Source of the DNA: Doryteuthis pealeii
Lineage: Eukaryota; Mollusca; Cephalopoda; Myopsida; Loliginidae
DNA length: 64,000 nt
Direction: 5' to 3'
Assembly (NCBI GenBank): GCA_023376005.1
Contig: CM042139.1
Location: forward strand, 135,639,715 to 135,703,714
In this document: in pieces, positions 11,264 through 21,346 of the stretch
How the letters are laid out: each line of letters starts with the position of its first letter
Numbering within the stretch: the stretch's first letter is position 1
Program-made: the position numbers and the translations under genes
The notes under the pieces: model-generated
What the model saw: the letters and a program-made list of their open reading frames with translations, nothing else
What the model was told of the DNA's origin: nothing
The model's database searches: none

Positions 11264-11375
11264 ATATAGTTTATATATATATATATAATAATTATATGTG
11301 TGCATGTGTGTGTGTGTGTATGTGTGTGGTGTGTGTGGTGCGTGTGTGTGTGGTGTGTGTGTGTTTGTGTGTCAC
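11264..11375. repeat. (TA)n(GT)n compound microsatellite
   Basis: TA block followed by interrupted GT with GGT steps. Confidence 0.93.
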
Positions 11376-11619
11376 AGTCAACACCACTTTCACTTTTTCA
11401 ATAGTAGGAGCAAAAAATCCTCCTGGCTATTTAGCGTAATCTAACAGACGCTACAGATAAATTCATTGTCATTCATGTTTACTTGCGAGTTTTTCTCCCT
11501 TCGAGCAAATGGAAGGAAAATATTTTCAAATATTTGCAGTATTTGGGAATAATTCGGACATGAAAATAATCAGAATATTGGAAAATGTGGGTAGAATGGA
11601 AAAAAATAGCGTAGAGCAA

Positions 11620-11633
11620 TGTATATATATATA

Positions 11634-11683
<50 letters not shown>

Positions 11684-11785
11684 TCTTCATATATATATAT
11701 ATAATATATATATTATTCTCTTCAAGGGATATATATATATAAATATATATATACTATATATTATATATATATATATATATATATT
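11620..11785. repeat. (TA)n tracts with repeated TTCTCTTCA spacer
   Basis: Several TA runs are separated by short non-TA segments. The 9-mer TTCTCTTCA occurs twice between runs (about 11681 and 11716), which points to internal duplication of the array. Confidence 0.93.
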
Positions 11786-12357
11786 CCCAGTAGTTAGGAT
11801 CTTTCCATGTGTGGTTTAGCCGTAGTGATGTAGGTAAACCGTGAGAGCCAGTGAGTGGACAGAGCAAAATATTCAATAAATGAAAGAAAAACCTTTAAAA
11901 TTGCTTCATTACAATAATTTATTTCAACCGCATTACTGCGGCATCTTCAGGTATGAGTAAAATCATGGATATTACTGAAAAAAAACCCCAAGAAACAATG
12001 GTTTGAATCTCTCAATTTTCTTTAGGGGGGGTCTTATTTTAGGAGGCAGGAGGCGGGCTAGGAAATTTTAATGAAGTGAGGTGAGGTCCGGGCGAAGGAT
12101 AGGGTATACAAAGACACTGAAGCAATGGTAGTTACCTGATAGCGACACGTATTTTGTTGACATAATCGCTGAAGTCCTGCAAGGAAATACGAAAACACAA
12201 TATATGTGTAAATTATGCACAGACTATGTACTTCGAACATCATAGATTCCATAAAGAAAAAAGTCGTCTCACTAAAAAAAAAAAGAAAGAGCGGGCGATT
12301 TTCCGCAGAGACTATAACGGACAACGCAGATGATCTGGGACTTCTTGCAAATATATC
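11786..12357. other. Spacer with a CTGAAGATGCCGCAGTAA-like element
   Basis: On the minus strand, about 11925-11960 reads CCTGAAGATGCCGCAGTAAT then GCGGTTGAAATAAATTATTG. A CTGAAGA-type block before a GTTGAAA/GAAACG-type block is a motif I associate with tRNA-related repeats in many animal genomes. The element's limits are unclear. Confidence 0.4.
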
Positions 12358-12380
12358 ATCATCATCATCATCATCATCAT
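12358..12380. repeat. (ATC)n tail of minus-strand RTE copy
   Basis: About seven ATC units directly abut the left arm of the large inverted repeat. Read on the minus strand, they give a poly-aspartate run at the end of the RTE tail. Confidence 0.85.
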
Positions 12381-12382
12381 GA

Positions 12383-12641
12383 AGGTATGGCGCTACGATA
12401 TCCATGACAATCTCTCGCCAACCATCCCTTATTCGGGATGCTGCTCAGATTATACGCGCAGAGCTGGTCAATGTACGTCTTTACTGGGCAGCCCACACTT
12501 ACTTCTCATGTGCTGGTTTCCATAGAAAAACGTCATTTATTAGTTCTTCCTTGCTTCCCCAGCAATCTCCAGCATATCTTGTTCGTCTCACTCGGATAGT
12601 CTGTGGGATAGGGCACAGGTGGCACTACATCTGCTTTCTTG
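12383..12641 (-). mobile_element. RTE/BovB-like LINE 3' end, left arm of inverted duplication
   Basis: On the minus strand this reads as the RTE C-terminal tail: an HPSK/IRRTR-type block, a GHCWRS-like block, then WREIVMDI before the poly-Asp (GAT)n end. Its reverse complement is almost the same as 12678-12936, with scattered substitutions. The two arms flank a 36-bp loop. Frames of 96 and 115 codons here are fragments of this tail. Confidence 0.75.
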
Positions 12642-12677
12642 TAAGGTGCTGTTTCCACGATTTGGTTAATATCAATG

Positions 12678-12936
12678 CAAGAAAGCAGATGTAGTGCCAC
12701 CTGTGCCCTATCCCACAGACCATCCGAGTAAGACGAACAAGATATGCTGGAGATTGCTGGAGAAGCAAGGACGAACTAATAAATGACGTTTTCCGATGGA
12801 AACCAGCACATGAAAGGTAAGTGTGGACCGCCCGGTAAAGACGTACATTGACCAGCTCTGCGCGTATAATTTGAGCAGCACTCCGAATAATAGGACGGTT
12901 GGCGAGAGATTGTCATGGATATCTGTAACGCTATAC
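12678..12936 (+). mobile_element. RTE/BovB-like LINE 3' end, right arm of inverted duplication
   Basis: Mirror image of the left arm. It contains CTGTGCCCTATCCCACAGAC, an ICWRLL-type relic of GHCWRS, a CGPPGKDVH-like relic of VGRPARTYID, and GWREIVMDI before GATGAT and a (TA)n tract. The frame is broken in several places. Confidence 0.75.
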
Positions 12937-12941
12937 AATGA

Positions 12942-12943
<2 letters not shown>

Positions 12944-13003
<60 letters not shown>
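12944..13003. repeat. (TA)n microsatellite
   Basis: Follows the GATGAT tail of the right RTE arm. One internal AAA interruption. Confidence 0.96.
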
Positions 13004-13007
<4 letters not shown>

Positions 13008-13905
13008 CTACTTTTTTGGGTAAATAAACTTTCACATTTATTTGTAATTCTCTCTAACCCCAAGGGTTGTGTCTCTCCCTTGTATTAAGGACAACTTACA
13101 GTTTGGCTTTTTTGTGAAATGTACGTATGGATATAATACGGTCTACATTTTTACTTTTTGCTCTTTCTTACATTATTATTCTGTCATTTTTTACTTGATG
13201 CTTTCACCGTGTTTTCTTCTGCAATTCATCGCTATATTGAATTTGATTGTCACACATATTCCGCGCATTTGTACATTTTCTTAATGCTGTCCAAAAAAAA
13301 AAAAAATCAACAGATTATTTTTTCTTTTCACTTTGCGATATTTTGATATCTAATGCCCGGAAGCAACATTTCTCATACATGTCGGAAGAAAGTACTGCTA
13401 TGTTAGCTCGGCATAAAACATCATAATATTTCTTTTTTTTTGTATACAATAGAAGTCGACAAAAAAGCAACAATGGGTGTTTTCTTTTTTTGTATAAAAC
13501 AAAAGTACGGTATAAGCTGTAAAAAATTAATAAACTAAATGCTAACCTCAATAAATGTAACGGATAATCTTTTTTGTCTTTTATTTTCCTGATTTTTTTA
13601 TTACTTTTAAGTTTTTTATAAATATTTCTAAAGCCTCAGCACAACTTTGAGAAGATAAAATAGATGTAAAAACGCCGATTACTTTTAAACAACATAAAAT
13701 CCCACTCAATTTTTTTGGTTTTGTTTTGTGGGTTATTTACCGCCAAAGCCATACTTTTCGGAACGAACAAGTGTACTATTTAACCCATAGCTAAGGGAAG
13801 CAGTGTTTATTTAGGGTTTAATCTCAGTTTACAATGTTATACACGTTAAAGTTAGAGTTAGTATTTCTTCACAGGTAGAATGGAACGCAAAGTCGGAAGT
13901 ATGTG
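13004..13905. other. AT-rich spacer
   Basis: No supported feature. TTTTTTTGTATA-type blocks at about 13432 and 13484 are near-repeats of each other (CTTTTTTTTTGTATACAAT and CTTTTTTTGTATAAAAC), with an unrecognised segment between them. Confidence 0.4.
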
Positions 13906-13909
13906 TCAT

Positions 13910-14095
13910 CCAACGAGGACGAAGCTGTTTGAAAAGCATGAACCCAGCTCTTAGTAAGTAGTAAGACAGTCTGAGTGTTTTAGCCTTGGTTAGGAGAAGT
14001 CTCGAAAAGTCTGAATTAAAACCAGATTTACTCCACTTAAAATTGATCGTGCGTCACATGGTGACCATGGCGGAGGTGCTGGTTTATATACTATA
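13910..14095 (+). mobile_element. SINE group A, 3' two-thirds
   Basis: GACAGTCTGAGTGTTTTAGC, then TTAGGAGAAG, and CTCCACTTAAAATTGATCGTG before TGGCGGAGGTGCTGG follow the group A order. The tRNA head is not clear. Confidence 0.6.
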
Positions 14096-14324
14096 TCGAT
14101 AAGACATTTTGTCTCGGCCTAGTCTTGACATCCATTACTTCTGTTAAATAATAAGGTAGACCTAGCCTGTTCATTTTAGCAAACCTCTTGATATCATAAA
14201 TGGGTTAGAAAATAAAAGTCTCTATTTATATTCATATCTTCACAAATTGTTGTGCACTGGGCGGAACAGGAATTTTGCCAGCTTTTTCAACATTCACTAG
14301 AGTGTTGCTTGAACAAAATAATTT

Positions 14325-14400
14325 TGTTTTGTTTGGTTTAACGGCACATACAACTCTGTGGATTATTTGAATGACAATACTTTGTAATATGTTTTGTTAT
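14325..14400 (-). mobile_element. SINE group C, 3' tail (inverted)
   Basis: GTTTGGTTTAACGGCACATAC and GGATTATTTGAATGAC are diverged versions of the GGCATATCAAC and TTATTTAATGCC blocks that form the inverted group C 3' end. Confidence 0.55.
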
Positions 14401-14511
14401 GGAAGAATTTGAAGGTAAATATGTTCATTTTTAACAAATTGTAAAGTGCAGGACAACAATTTGGTAATCAATTTTGCTTTAAATCTATTTAACCGTAACA
14501 AGTACTACACA

Positions 14512-14895
14512 CTCCGGCTCAGAGTGGACCTGGTAAGTAGGCAATTGTAGGGGTACTCCACACCCCGAAAACTCCAAAATTGGTAATTCACCACTAGATG
14601 GTTTAAGACTCCCAGCCACTGCCTTCTAGCACATATATGATAAAAAGGGTTAGGCCTCCATAAGGTCAATAGAGTCGGACAATATATATGTGCTAGGGCT
14701 TGACGCGACCAATCGATTGGTCAAATCGATCGATCGATCGTCTTTGCCTAACTATGGGTTAAAAGGAGTGTTGCATGTCTCTTATTGCTCAGCCACCAGA
14801 ATCAATCCTAAAGCATAATGGGTCGACACCTACGGGCACCAGTGGTCCCATTAAGTGTTTACCCTTTTGCAGTCAGCATATTCTACAAATTCCAG
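14512..14895 (+). repeat. Interspersed repeat F, copy 1
   Basis: Shares ordered blocks with 56715-57250: GGCTCAGAGTGGACC, CTAGCACATATATGATAAAAAG, GTGCTAGGGCTTGACG, a GCTCAGCCACC block and CCAGCTGACAGAG. It is a diverged copy of the same repeat, which at 57 kb ends in (TGA)n. An internal GATC-rich run lies at about 14715-14740. Confidence 0.75.
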
Positions 14896-14964
14896 CTGAC
14901 AGAGATGTGAATTGATTATCGAATTTTGGATATTTATACTCTTTCAAAGGTCTCAATGCCACAT

Positions 14965-15062
14965 ACTTGCCACATTGTGTTGCATTCTACACTTGCAAAT
15001 GGGTAGCTACTTGTGAACTTGCGTTACATCCTAATCAGGGCGAGTGGGTTGTGTAAATTCTT
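14965..15062 (+). mobile_element. SINE group A-like 3' end, degenerate
   Basis: ACTTGCGTTACATCCTAATC and GCGAGTGGGTTGTGTAAATTC match the group A terminus loosely, as does 48200-48245. Confidence 0.45.
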
Positions 15063-15590
15063 ACTTTGTCAAAGTTGGTACGTATTGAGATTATGTTATA
15101 GAATTATACAAAATATATGAACAGGTTCTACAAATATGTAGATTTAATATAAATTATAAAACAAATGCGGTTGCCTATTTTTTATTTCTCTGCTGAGACA
15201 GGATTTAACACGAGGTCATTTTAATGCAAGAAGTGAGTCTCCAGAGTGAGCAGTGGCAAAAATAGTCAGAGTCCCGTCGAAAAGAAAACACGTCAATGAA
15301 CCCAACCTTTACCCCCTTCAGTGACTGGGTATGTTCTGCCTGAGGGATAGACCCGTGGTACCAGACTGATTTTATTTTCGAAAATACATGCCGGGGGATA
15401 TATTCTATTTAAACGTTGAACTAGAATTGTTTGAACTTACTTGTTTTTATAAAAAACAGCTACTATTATTTATTATTTCATTTTCGAAATTATTTTTTAA
15501 GTAGTTTAGTGGATAAATTAACTTTATTCGTTCGGATTGTTCATCCTATAGGATATTTAATAAAATCATTATATTTTGTTGAATATTGTA
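15063..15590. other. Spacer without recognised features
   Basis: Nothing recognised. A 63-codon frame near 15.43-15.62 kb has no family resemblance. Confidence 0.4.
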
Positions 15591-15594
15591 TTTA

Positions 15595-15655
15595 TCAAGA
15601 CCTCCGCTTGAGCAAAATGTGACACAACGTCAATTTTAAGTGAATTTTACACGAT
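15595..15655 (-). mobile_element. SINE group A, 3' fragment (inverted)
   Basis: GTGACACAACGTCAATTTTAAG is the reverse complement of the CTTAAAATTGACGTTGTGTC-type block of group A. Confidence 0.55.
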
Positions 15656-15764
15656 TAATGAATCTTTTGCAATCCTGACAAGACAACGAGCTGAATCTAC
15701 ATAACAGCACACTATTTCATTCGATAGATAAGTTGAACACCAGCAAATTACAGACTATCCAGGA

Positions 15765-16050
15765 TCACTGCTGAAAATCTCACCGCCTCTGCGCAGAATC
15801 AAATGAAATAGCAAAATACGTTATACACTTTTAAAGATCTTCTCGGGTGATAATACTAGTAAGATGATTCATTGTAGCAATAGCTCGGGTTAATGCGAAT
15901 TAAAGTAAAGTCAATTCTGCATTAACCGGAGCTATTGCTGACAATGAAATCATCTTAATAGTATTTATCACCAGACTTTTCTTTACAACGTGTGCTATCT
16001 AGAGTATTTTGGCTATTTTTTGATTCTGCGTCAACACAAGCGATGACTGC
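15765..16050. mobile_element. Foldback (MITE-like) element, about 140-bp inverted arms
   Basis: The left arm (about 15765-15902) includes GCGCAGAATCAAATG, GATAATACTAGTAAGATGAT and GCAATAGCTCGGGTTAATGC. The right arm (about 15913-16050) is its reverse complement with mismatches (GCATTAACCGGAGCTATTGC, ATCATCTTAATAGTATTTATC and TTGATTCTGCGTC). The loop is about 10 bp. The element has no coding capacity. A clear target duplication was not found. Confidence 0.8.
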
Positions 16051-16089
16051 TCTAAAAAGCTGCATCTTCAAAACAAGCCAGATGCTGTT

Positions 16090-16285
16090 GTAAACCACAA
16101 CGCTAACCTTGGGAATGGTCGGGATTTATTCGGTTCTACATCCGGAACCGGATAAATAGTAGAACAGACGCCGTTCATTAGCTTTGGTTTGGCAACCGTA
16201 TAGGAAAGGAAAAACAATTCAAGCCCAGTAATACTCCATCTAAAAAATCGATCTGTGTCCACAACTGTTGGGTAAATACATAAGT
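16090..16285 (+). mobile_element. SINE group A, diverged
   Basis: AAATAGTAGAACAGACGCCG, TTTGGTTTGGCAACCG, TAGGAAAGGAAAAACAATTC and the terminus GTTGGGTAAATACATAAG match the group A order. The head is degenerate. Confidence 0.6.
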
Positions 16286-16387
16286 TATTCTGTAACAGAT
16301 AGAATAATTACACAAAATTAGCATCCAAATTTTTCCATAAAATTTGATATTGCAAAGTTATTTAAAAAATGTTACATTTCTAGTCGA

Positions 16388-16565
16388 TTATTTGGCTTTC
16401 TTTGTTTAATGACATGTCAACTTTTGTGGATTATCTATTACAAATCAAAATCTTGTAGAAGAATGTTATTGGCACATTTCTCATATCGTGAGTGGGTAAG
16501 GAGGTTCAAGCCTTTATCCAAGGATATTACTCCAAAAAATGAACGTAATAGCGCCAATGAAATTC
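16388..16565 (-). mobile_element. SINE group C (inverted)
   Basis: GTTTAATGACATGTCAAC is the inverted 3' end. A body with GTAGAAGAATGTTATTGGC and AAGGATATTACTCC follows, resembling 23.8, 43.6 and 58.4 kb. Confidence 0.65.
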
Positions 16566-16756
16566 CTTTATATTTATAGTTACGTGTTATACCTGATATT
16601 AGTTGCATTACACAATTTAGAGCTTAAAATGACCAATCTAATACATTTACTGAAACTTAAACACGATTAAACCAGATTTGATAAATTATTTATATCTGTC
16701 CTTCAGTCTGTCTAACTCTCTCTTTCTCTCTCTGTATTTTTTCTGCTTCTTCCGAG

Positions 16757-17190
16757 TCACTTTCCCTAATTTATTAAATCTTAAGTCATCTAGATTTTGT
16801 CTAGATAATTGAACAATAGTTGTATAGCCCTCTATCTCTTCTTACCATCTAATTACTTAGTTTACATCTCTGCTATCCCTACTATGTTGGATGTTTTCGC
16901 CTCTCTGTTTATTCTTGTCTGATCCCTTGGGATTTCCCAAAACTTTTTAACTTTTTTCGCTGTTGATTTTTGTAACACAAAGATTTGGATATTTTTCAAA
17001 CGTCTTATTTAACACAAATTAACTATCACATGATAAAGAAATAGCCATCTGGGGGATACGCACTGTCTCTTCCCAAAACCAAAGTCGCACTCTCAAATTA
17101 CATGTTAACATTCTGTTCCCACGAAACAAACTGACCAACAAGAGAACAGCCACAATGTCAGAAAAAGTCAAAGTTCTGTAAATTCAGAGT
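16757..17190 (+). repeat. Local duplication, copy 1 (partner at 18.65 kb)
   Basis: Colinear with 18645-19095. Shared blocks include TCTAGATAATT, ACATCTCTGCT, TCCCTTGGGA with CAAAACTT, ATTTGGATATTTTTCA-like text, GACCAACAAGAGAACAGCCA and AAAGTCAAAG. The copies lie about 1.9 kb apart in the same orientation and are much diverged. The first block (CTTTCCCTAATTTATTAAATC) recurs a third time at about 17297. Confidence 0.7.
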
Positions 17191-17225
17191 TACCGTTATT
17201 ATTACTGTGTGTCTGTCAGTGTGTA

Positions 17226-17274
<49 letters not shown>

Positions 17275-17275
17275 C
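17226..17275. repeat. (GT)n microsatellite
   Basis: Pure GT run of over 20 units. Confidence 0.97.
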
Positions 17276-17765
17276 TCTGTTTCTATCCAACCACTTTCCT
17301 TAATTTATTAAATCTTTAAGTCATTCTACTTTCGCTGATATCGATAAAAGCGGACATTTTTTTACGAATGACTAACCCCGAAAAACAGAGTAGAGACAAA
17401 GTAAACAGATTGTTCTTGGAAAAGAAAGACAATTATGTCCCAAACAATAAAAATCATAGAACACGTTACGTCTAAAAACAGACCGAATCAAGAAAAAATG
17501 TTTGGAATTAAAAAAAAAAGAAATAAAAAGAAGAATTATTGGTCGTCTACTCATTCCTTCTTTGATCAAACTCGATCGACGTTTTATTATCTGTGTCTCT
17601 TATAGTAGTAACTGCACTAAAGCTTTGACGTAGCGTGTCAGTTTTATAATTATCATACGCTAATGCACTGTCGTGGTTGTATTGACAGTTATTCTTTTTC
17701 AAGACAAACAAATTCACCTATATTTTGTTGCAGAGAAGAAATACCATTATATATTATAATATTAT
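17276..17765. other. Spacer; starts with a third copy of the duplicated block
   Basis: About 17290-17330 repeats the start of the 16757 unit. The rest is not recognised. Confidence 0.4.
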
Positions 17766-17770
17766 TGTTG

Positions 17771-18005
17771 TGTGTGTGTGTGTGTGTGGTGTGATAGTAG
17801 TGTGTATGTTTGTGTGGGTGTGTGCGTGCGGTGTGTGTGTGTTGTACACCAGGTGTGTTAAAATATAGAGGCGGAAGTGAGATATTTAAAAATCGATAAT
17901 AAAGAAAGGTGATTTAAAAAAAATAGTTTCATTAGTATTTAACACACACACAACACACACACACACACACACCACACACATCTATATATATATATATATA
18001 TATAT
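17771..18005 (+). repeat. Cassette copy 1: (GT)n - unique - (CA)n(TA)n
   Basis: GT tract, then a segment with ACACCAGGTGTGTTAAAATA and a GTTTCATTAGTATTTA block, then CA and TA tracts. The same order and diverged unique segment recur at 18155-18400. GT on one side and CA on the other make the ends complementary. Confidence 0.75.
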
Positions 18006-18140
18006 AGTCATATCTCAGACACGTGTTTCGACTTTTTCAAGTCTCTTCAGTGTGGCTAGACATTTGTGAACTACCTCACACGATCGATTCAGCCTCAGGC
18101 GGACAGCTTAACCGCTCGGCTATCGGCACCCAGAATGCGG
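17998..18140 (-). mobile_element. SINE group E, tRNA-derived (inverted)
   Basis: On the minus strand the order is a tRNA-like head (CCGAGCGGTTAAGCTGTCC), a degenerate B-box, the block GTCTAGCCACACTGAAGAGAC, GTCGAAACACGTGTCTGAGA and a (TA)n tail, which is the TA tract at 17982-18006. The same order occurs at 29.96 kb (+) and 30.44 kb (-). Confidence 0.75.
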
Positions 18141-18154
18141 AAGGGATTTTTGTG

Positions 18155-18323
18155 TGTGTGCGTTTGTGTGTGTCTGTGTCTCTGTGTGCGTTTGCGCCTG
18201 TATGTGTGTGTATGTGTGTGTGTTTACACCTGGTGTGTTTTTAAAGTATCGAGGCTAAAGTTGCATTCACCAAACGACAATTATTGAAACGTTAATTTTC
18301 TTCGAAATAGTCTCGTTGGTATT

Positions 18324-18373
<50 letters not shown>

Positions 18374-18400
18374 CACATATATATATATATATATATATAG
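18155..18400 (+). repeat. Cassette copy 2: (GT)n - unique - (CA)n(TA)n
   Basis: Second copy of the 17771-18005 arrangement, with the matching blocks ACACCTGGTGTGTTTTTAAA and GTCTCGTTGGTATTCAGCAC before the CA and TA tracts. The group E SINE lies between the two copies. Confidence 0.75.
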
Positions 18401-18644
18401 AGCAATCGTACAGCAGGTTTTTTATTAGTCGAAGCATGTCTGAAACTTCTCTGATATAATGTGCCCCATATCCTCAAATCTTACACTTTAGATGGAATTT
18501 CTATGTGCAACACACGTTTAAATAAGAATAATAAATATATCTAAGTTGTAGGGATTTGGTGTATTGAGTATGAAGTGTAGAACATTTACATAATCCTGCT
18601 TTTTCTCAAAAACTGTAGAAGACAAACTGTCAAGAATTACTACT

Positions 18645-19095
18645 GCATCGTCTAAATTTTCTCTAGATAATTTGACAAGTGTTATATAACCTCTCTTCTC
18701 TACTCATCATTTTATAGTACTTCTAGCTTCTTGTGTCTTTTCTCTTCTGGCCAGACATCTCTGCTGCCTCTTCTATGTTGGGCTCATTCCTTCCCTTTCC
18801 TTTTTGGTGTGTCTCCTTGGGACTTCTCAAAACTTATTCGTTTGAGTTTGATGTTGTTAGCAATGAACACAAAAATTTGCATATTGTTCAGATCCCTTTT
18901 TTTTAACAAAAAATAACCCTTACACGCGGGGAAAAATCCACCTTTGGGGAGACACGTCTGTCTCCTCCAAAATCTAAGCTAACAATCAAAATTTCAAGTT
19001 CTTCTCGTGCTACCCCGACCGAACTAACTGATCGACCAGAGGACAGCCAACAGATCAGAGAAAAAGCCAAAGCCATGTAAAATCAGAATTACAAA
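18645..19095 (+). repeat. Local duplication, copy 2 (partner at 16.76 kb)
   Basis: Same order of blocks as 16757-17190, including TCTAGATAATTTGACAAGTG, CAGACATCTCTGCTGCC, CCTTGGGACTTCTCAAAACTT, GACCAGAGGACAGCCAACAG and AAAAGCCAAAG. Confidence 0.7.
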
Positions 19096-19825
19096 AAGGC
19101 CATCAATCAGAGATCTTTTTGTAGGAGTTTATAATATTGATATCTTATTATAATGGAGATTGTGTATTTGTCTGTCTGTAACCGAAACTAGATCACTACT
19201 CAAGTCACAATTCACTTAGTTATTGACGTCACATTCACCATGGATTTATTTTTATTTAAACCTTAATTATTGATAAAATTGGTATACCTTTTAACTGTTG
19301 GACTATTCTACATACTAATAACATGCAAGTATATTTATATATTCAACAAAATAGCAGTTTACACTGTGAACGAGAAGGCTAATTTGCATATTAATATTTA
19401 AGAATTTGATTTTATATAAATATATGCTTAGTATTATGGATTTCTAATTGTTTGGTTTTCTCTTAAAATCTGAGCAAAAATCTCGGGGATAAATCTTAAA
19501 AGAAATCCATAAACAAGACGAAAGACTGTATTTTTATCAAATACTTCATAATCTAACTAAATAGGTAAATTAGGAAAAATGAAAGACGGGAGTGATGGAA
19601 AATGATGGAAGAATTAGATTTAAAGCTGTTCTATTTTTCGATTATACCCCCACCAGTTTATCATTTTCTAAATAGTTTCTAATTTGATACAATATTCTAT
19701 TACATCAAAACCTAAATAATTGCACCCGAAGGGTGCATATATTTGCTAGTTTAAATAATATCAGAAGAGTTAAAATTACTTTAAAGTATAAAAAAATGAA
19801 TGATCCAAGCTATTCTGCCTCCAAC
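19096..19825. other. AT-rich spacer
   Basis: No recognised feature. Confidence 0.4.
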
Positions 19826-19828
19826 TTT

Positions 19829-19839
19829 ATATATATAAT

Positions 19840-19891
<52 letters not shown>

Positions 19892-19892
19892 A
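19829..19892. repeat. (TA)n microsatellite
   Basis: Interrupted TA run immediately before a group A SINE. Confidence 0.96.
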
Positions 19893-19897
19893 GCACA

Positions 19898-20075
19898 TAA
19901 CCTTTATGGGTTTCGTGTAGGTGGGGGTACGAGTTTAAATCATCTACAAGGCTCTTTCCTTTTCATAGGGCACTAACACCGTTGGGAAAAATATCACACT
20001 CCAGTTATGGATAAATAGTCAGAATGGGCTCTTTAACTTTGTTATGCAACAGGTCTAGAGAAGGAAAATTTAAAC
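19898..20075 (+). mobile_element. SINE group A, between two TA tracts
   Basis: Family blocks GAGTTTAAATC, CAAGGCTCTTTCC, GGCACTAACACC, CCAGTTATGGATAAATAGTC and CTAGAGAAGGAAAATTTAAAC are in the usual order. TA tracts sit at both ends (19829-19892 and 20080-20137). Confidence 0.7.
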
Positions 20076-20079
20076 TAGT

Positions 20080-20089
20080 TATATATATA

Positions 20090-20137
<48 letters not shown>
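20080..20137. repeat. (TA)n microsatellite
   Basis: TA run with an AAC interruption near its start. Confidence 0.96.
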
Positions 20138-20140
<3 letters not shown>

Positions 20141-20670
20141 GGTTGGCAGAACATTATAATGCCGATCCAGAGTATTAAAACAAGCATATATTGTTACACT
20201 TAAACCACTGGATGATTTTCAAATGTTTCTCTTCCTGCTGTTGGCTTTAAAAAATCGTTATCTATTCCTGCTCAGTACCATTAGCTTCCCTGTAAGCTTG
20301 ATTTTTTTATCGATTAAATTGGCGTAAAAAAGTATTTTATTGGATAAGTAATTTTCTAAAAGGAGGGGTCTGAACATAAATTTACTGTATGGCTATCTTC
20401 TTCTACATATTGCTTTGTAGATATAAAAAAACATGTAATTATATAGGGATTAGTGTTTCCCTTCATGCAACATATTTAATATTTTTTGTATAAAATGATT
20501 CTCATATGTTTCGATCAAAGAAATATCCCTTATAAATTCAACAATTAAAGTCGTTTTTTTATGTTTAATATGCTATTGAGAAATTTATTGCATCGAATTC
20601 TGTGTCGTTGCTAAAGAGAACTGGAAACGCTGGAAACGCTGCACACGACACATAAATATTTTGATATTTT
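20138..20670. other. Spacer without recognised features
   Basis: Nothing recognised. A short direct duplication (CTGGAAACG twice at about 20621-20638) is present. Confidence 0.4.
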
Positions 20671-20671
20671 T

Positions 20672-20672
<1 letters not shown>

Positions 20673-20709
<37 letters not shown>

Positions 20710-20722
20710 TGTAAAATATTTT

Positions 20723-20762
<40 letters not shown>
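20673..20762. repeat. Two (TA)n tracts with the same left flank
   Basis: Both TA runs are preceded by TATTTTTCAATATATA or TATTTTCAATATATA, so the unit of flank plus TA is duplicated. Confidence 0.93.
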
Positions 20763-20765
<3 letters not shown>

Positions 20766-21300
20766 GAATTATTACCTGAAAAGATACAGAAGGCAAATCT
20801 AGCAAATTTTCTTAATGAAAAAGTGTTTACATCCGCTGATGAAACAGCAAATTTTAAATATCAGAAAGCCATAAACCCATTAAGAATAATGTTAAAAGAA
20901 ATCAAAATAAATAAAAACATTAAGAGCATCGCATAGAGTTTAAGATGACAGGCGGAATGTTTATGTTTGAATTCCTTATAACGATTCATAGCAATAAAGG
21001 ATTTCGAAAATTTCTGAATTATCTTCTATGTTTCAAAGAGAATAATTAGGATAGCGAATTATTTCACAAGATATCACACTGAGAACAATGCATTTGAATT
21101 GTTTTCTTTTAAATATATTTTTGGTCAAATGTTGCAAATATTATTATTTAAAAATGTTTAAATTAGTACAACTCAAGGAAAATGTCTGCTTGTGACTTTG
21201 AGGATTGAACTCACGTTAGCATTAGATATCGCGGGACTAGCTTCCTATACTATGAAACCTCCAACGTTGAGAATATTTCTGTACTTTGAGATGTATGTGT
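20763..21300. other. Spacer without recognised features
   Basis: About 21205-21260 (GGATTGAACTCACGTTAGC, then GGGACTAGCTTCC) may be a degenerate tRNA-like head on the minus strand. The rest is not recognised. Confidence 0.4.
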
Positions 21301-21311
21301 TATTATTATTA

Positions 21312-21346
<35 letters not shown>
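21301..21346. repeat. (ATT)n tail of minus-strand RLE LINE
   Basis: ATT run abutting the 3' end of the LINE copy that follows. Confidence 0.95.

Noticed and set aside
12058..12405. 115-codon minus frame with poly-Asp
   Set aside because: The Asp run is the (ATC)n tail and the part before it is the RTE relic arm. The downstream part is unrelated spacer.
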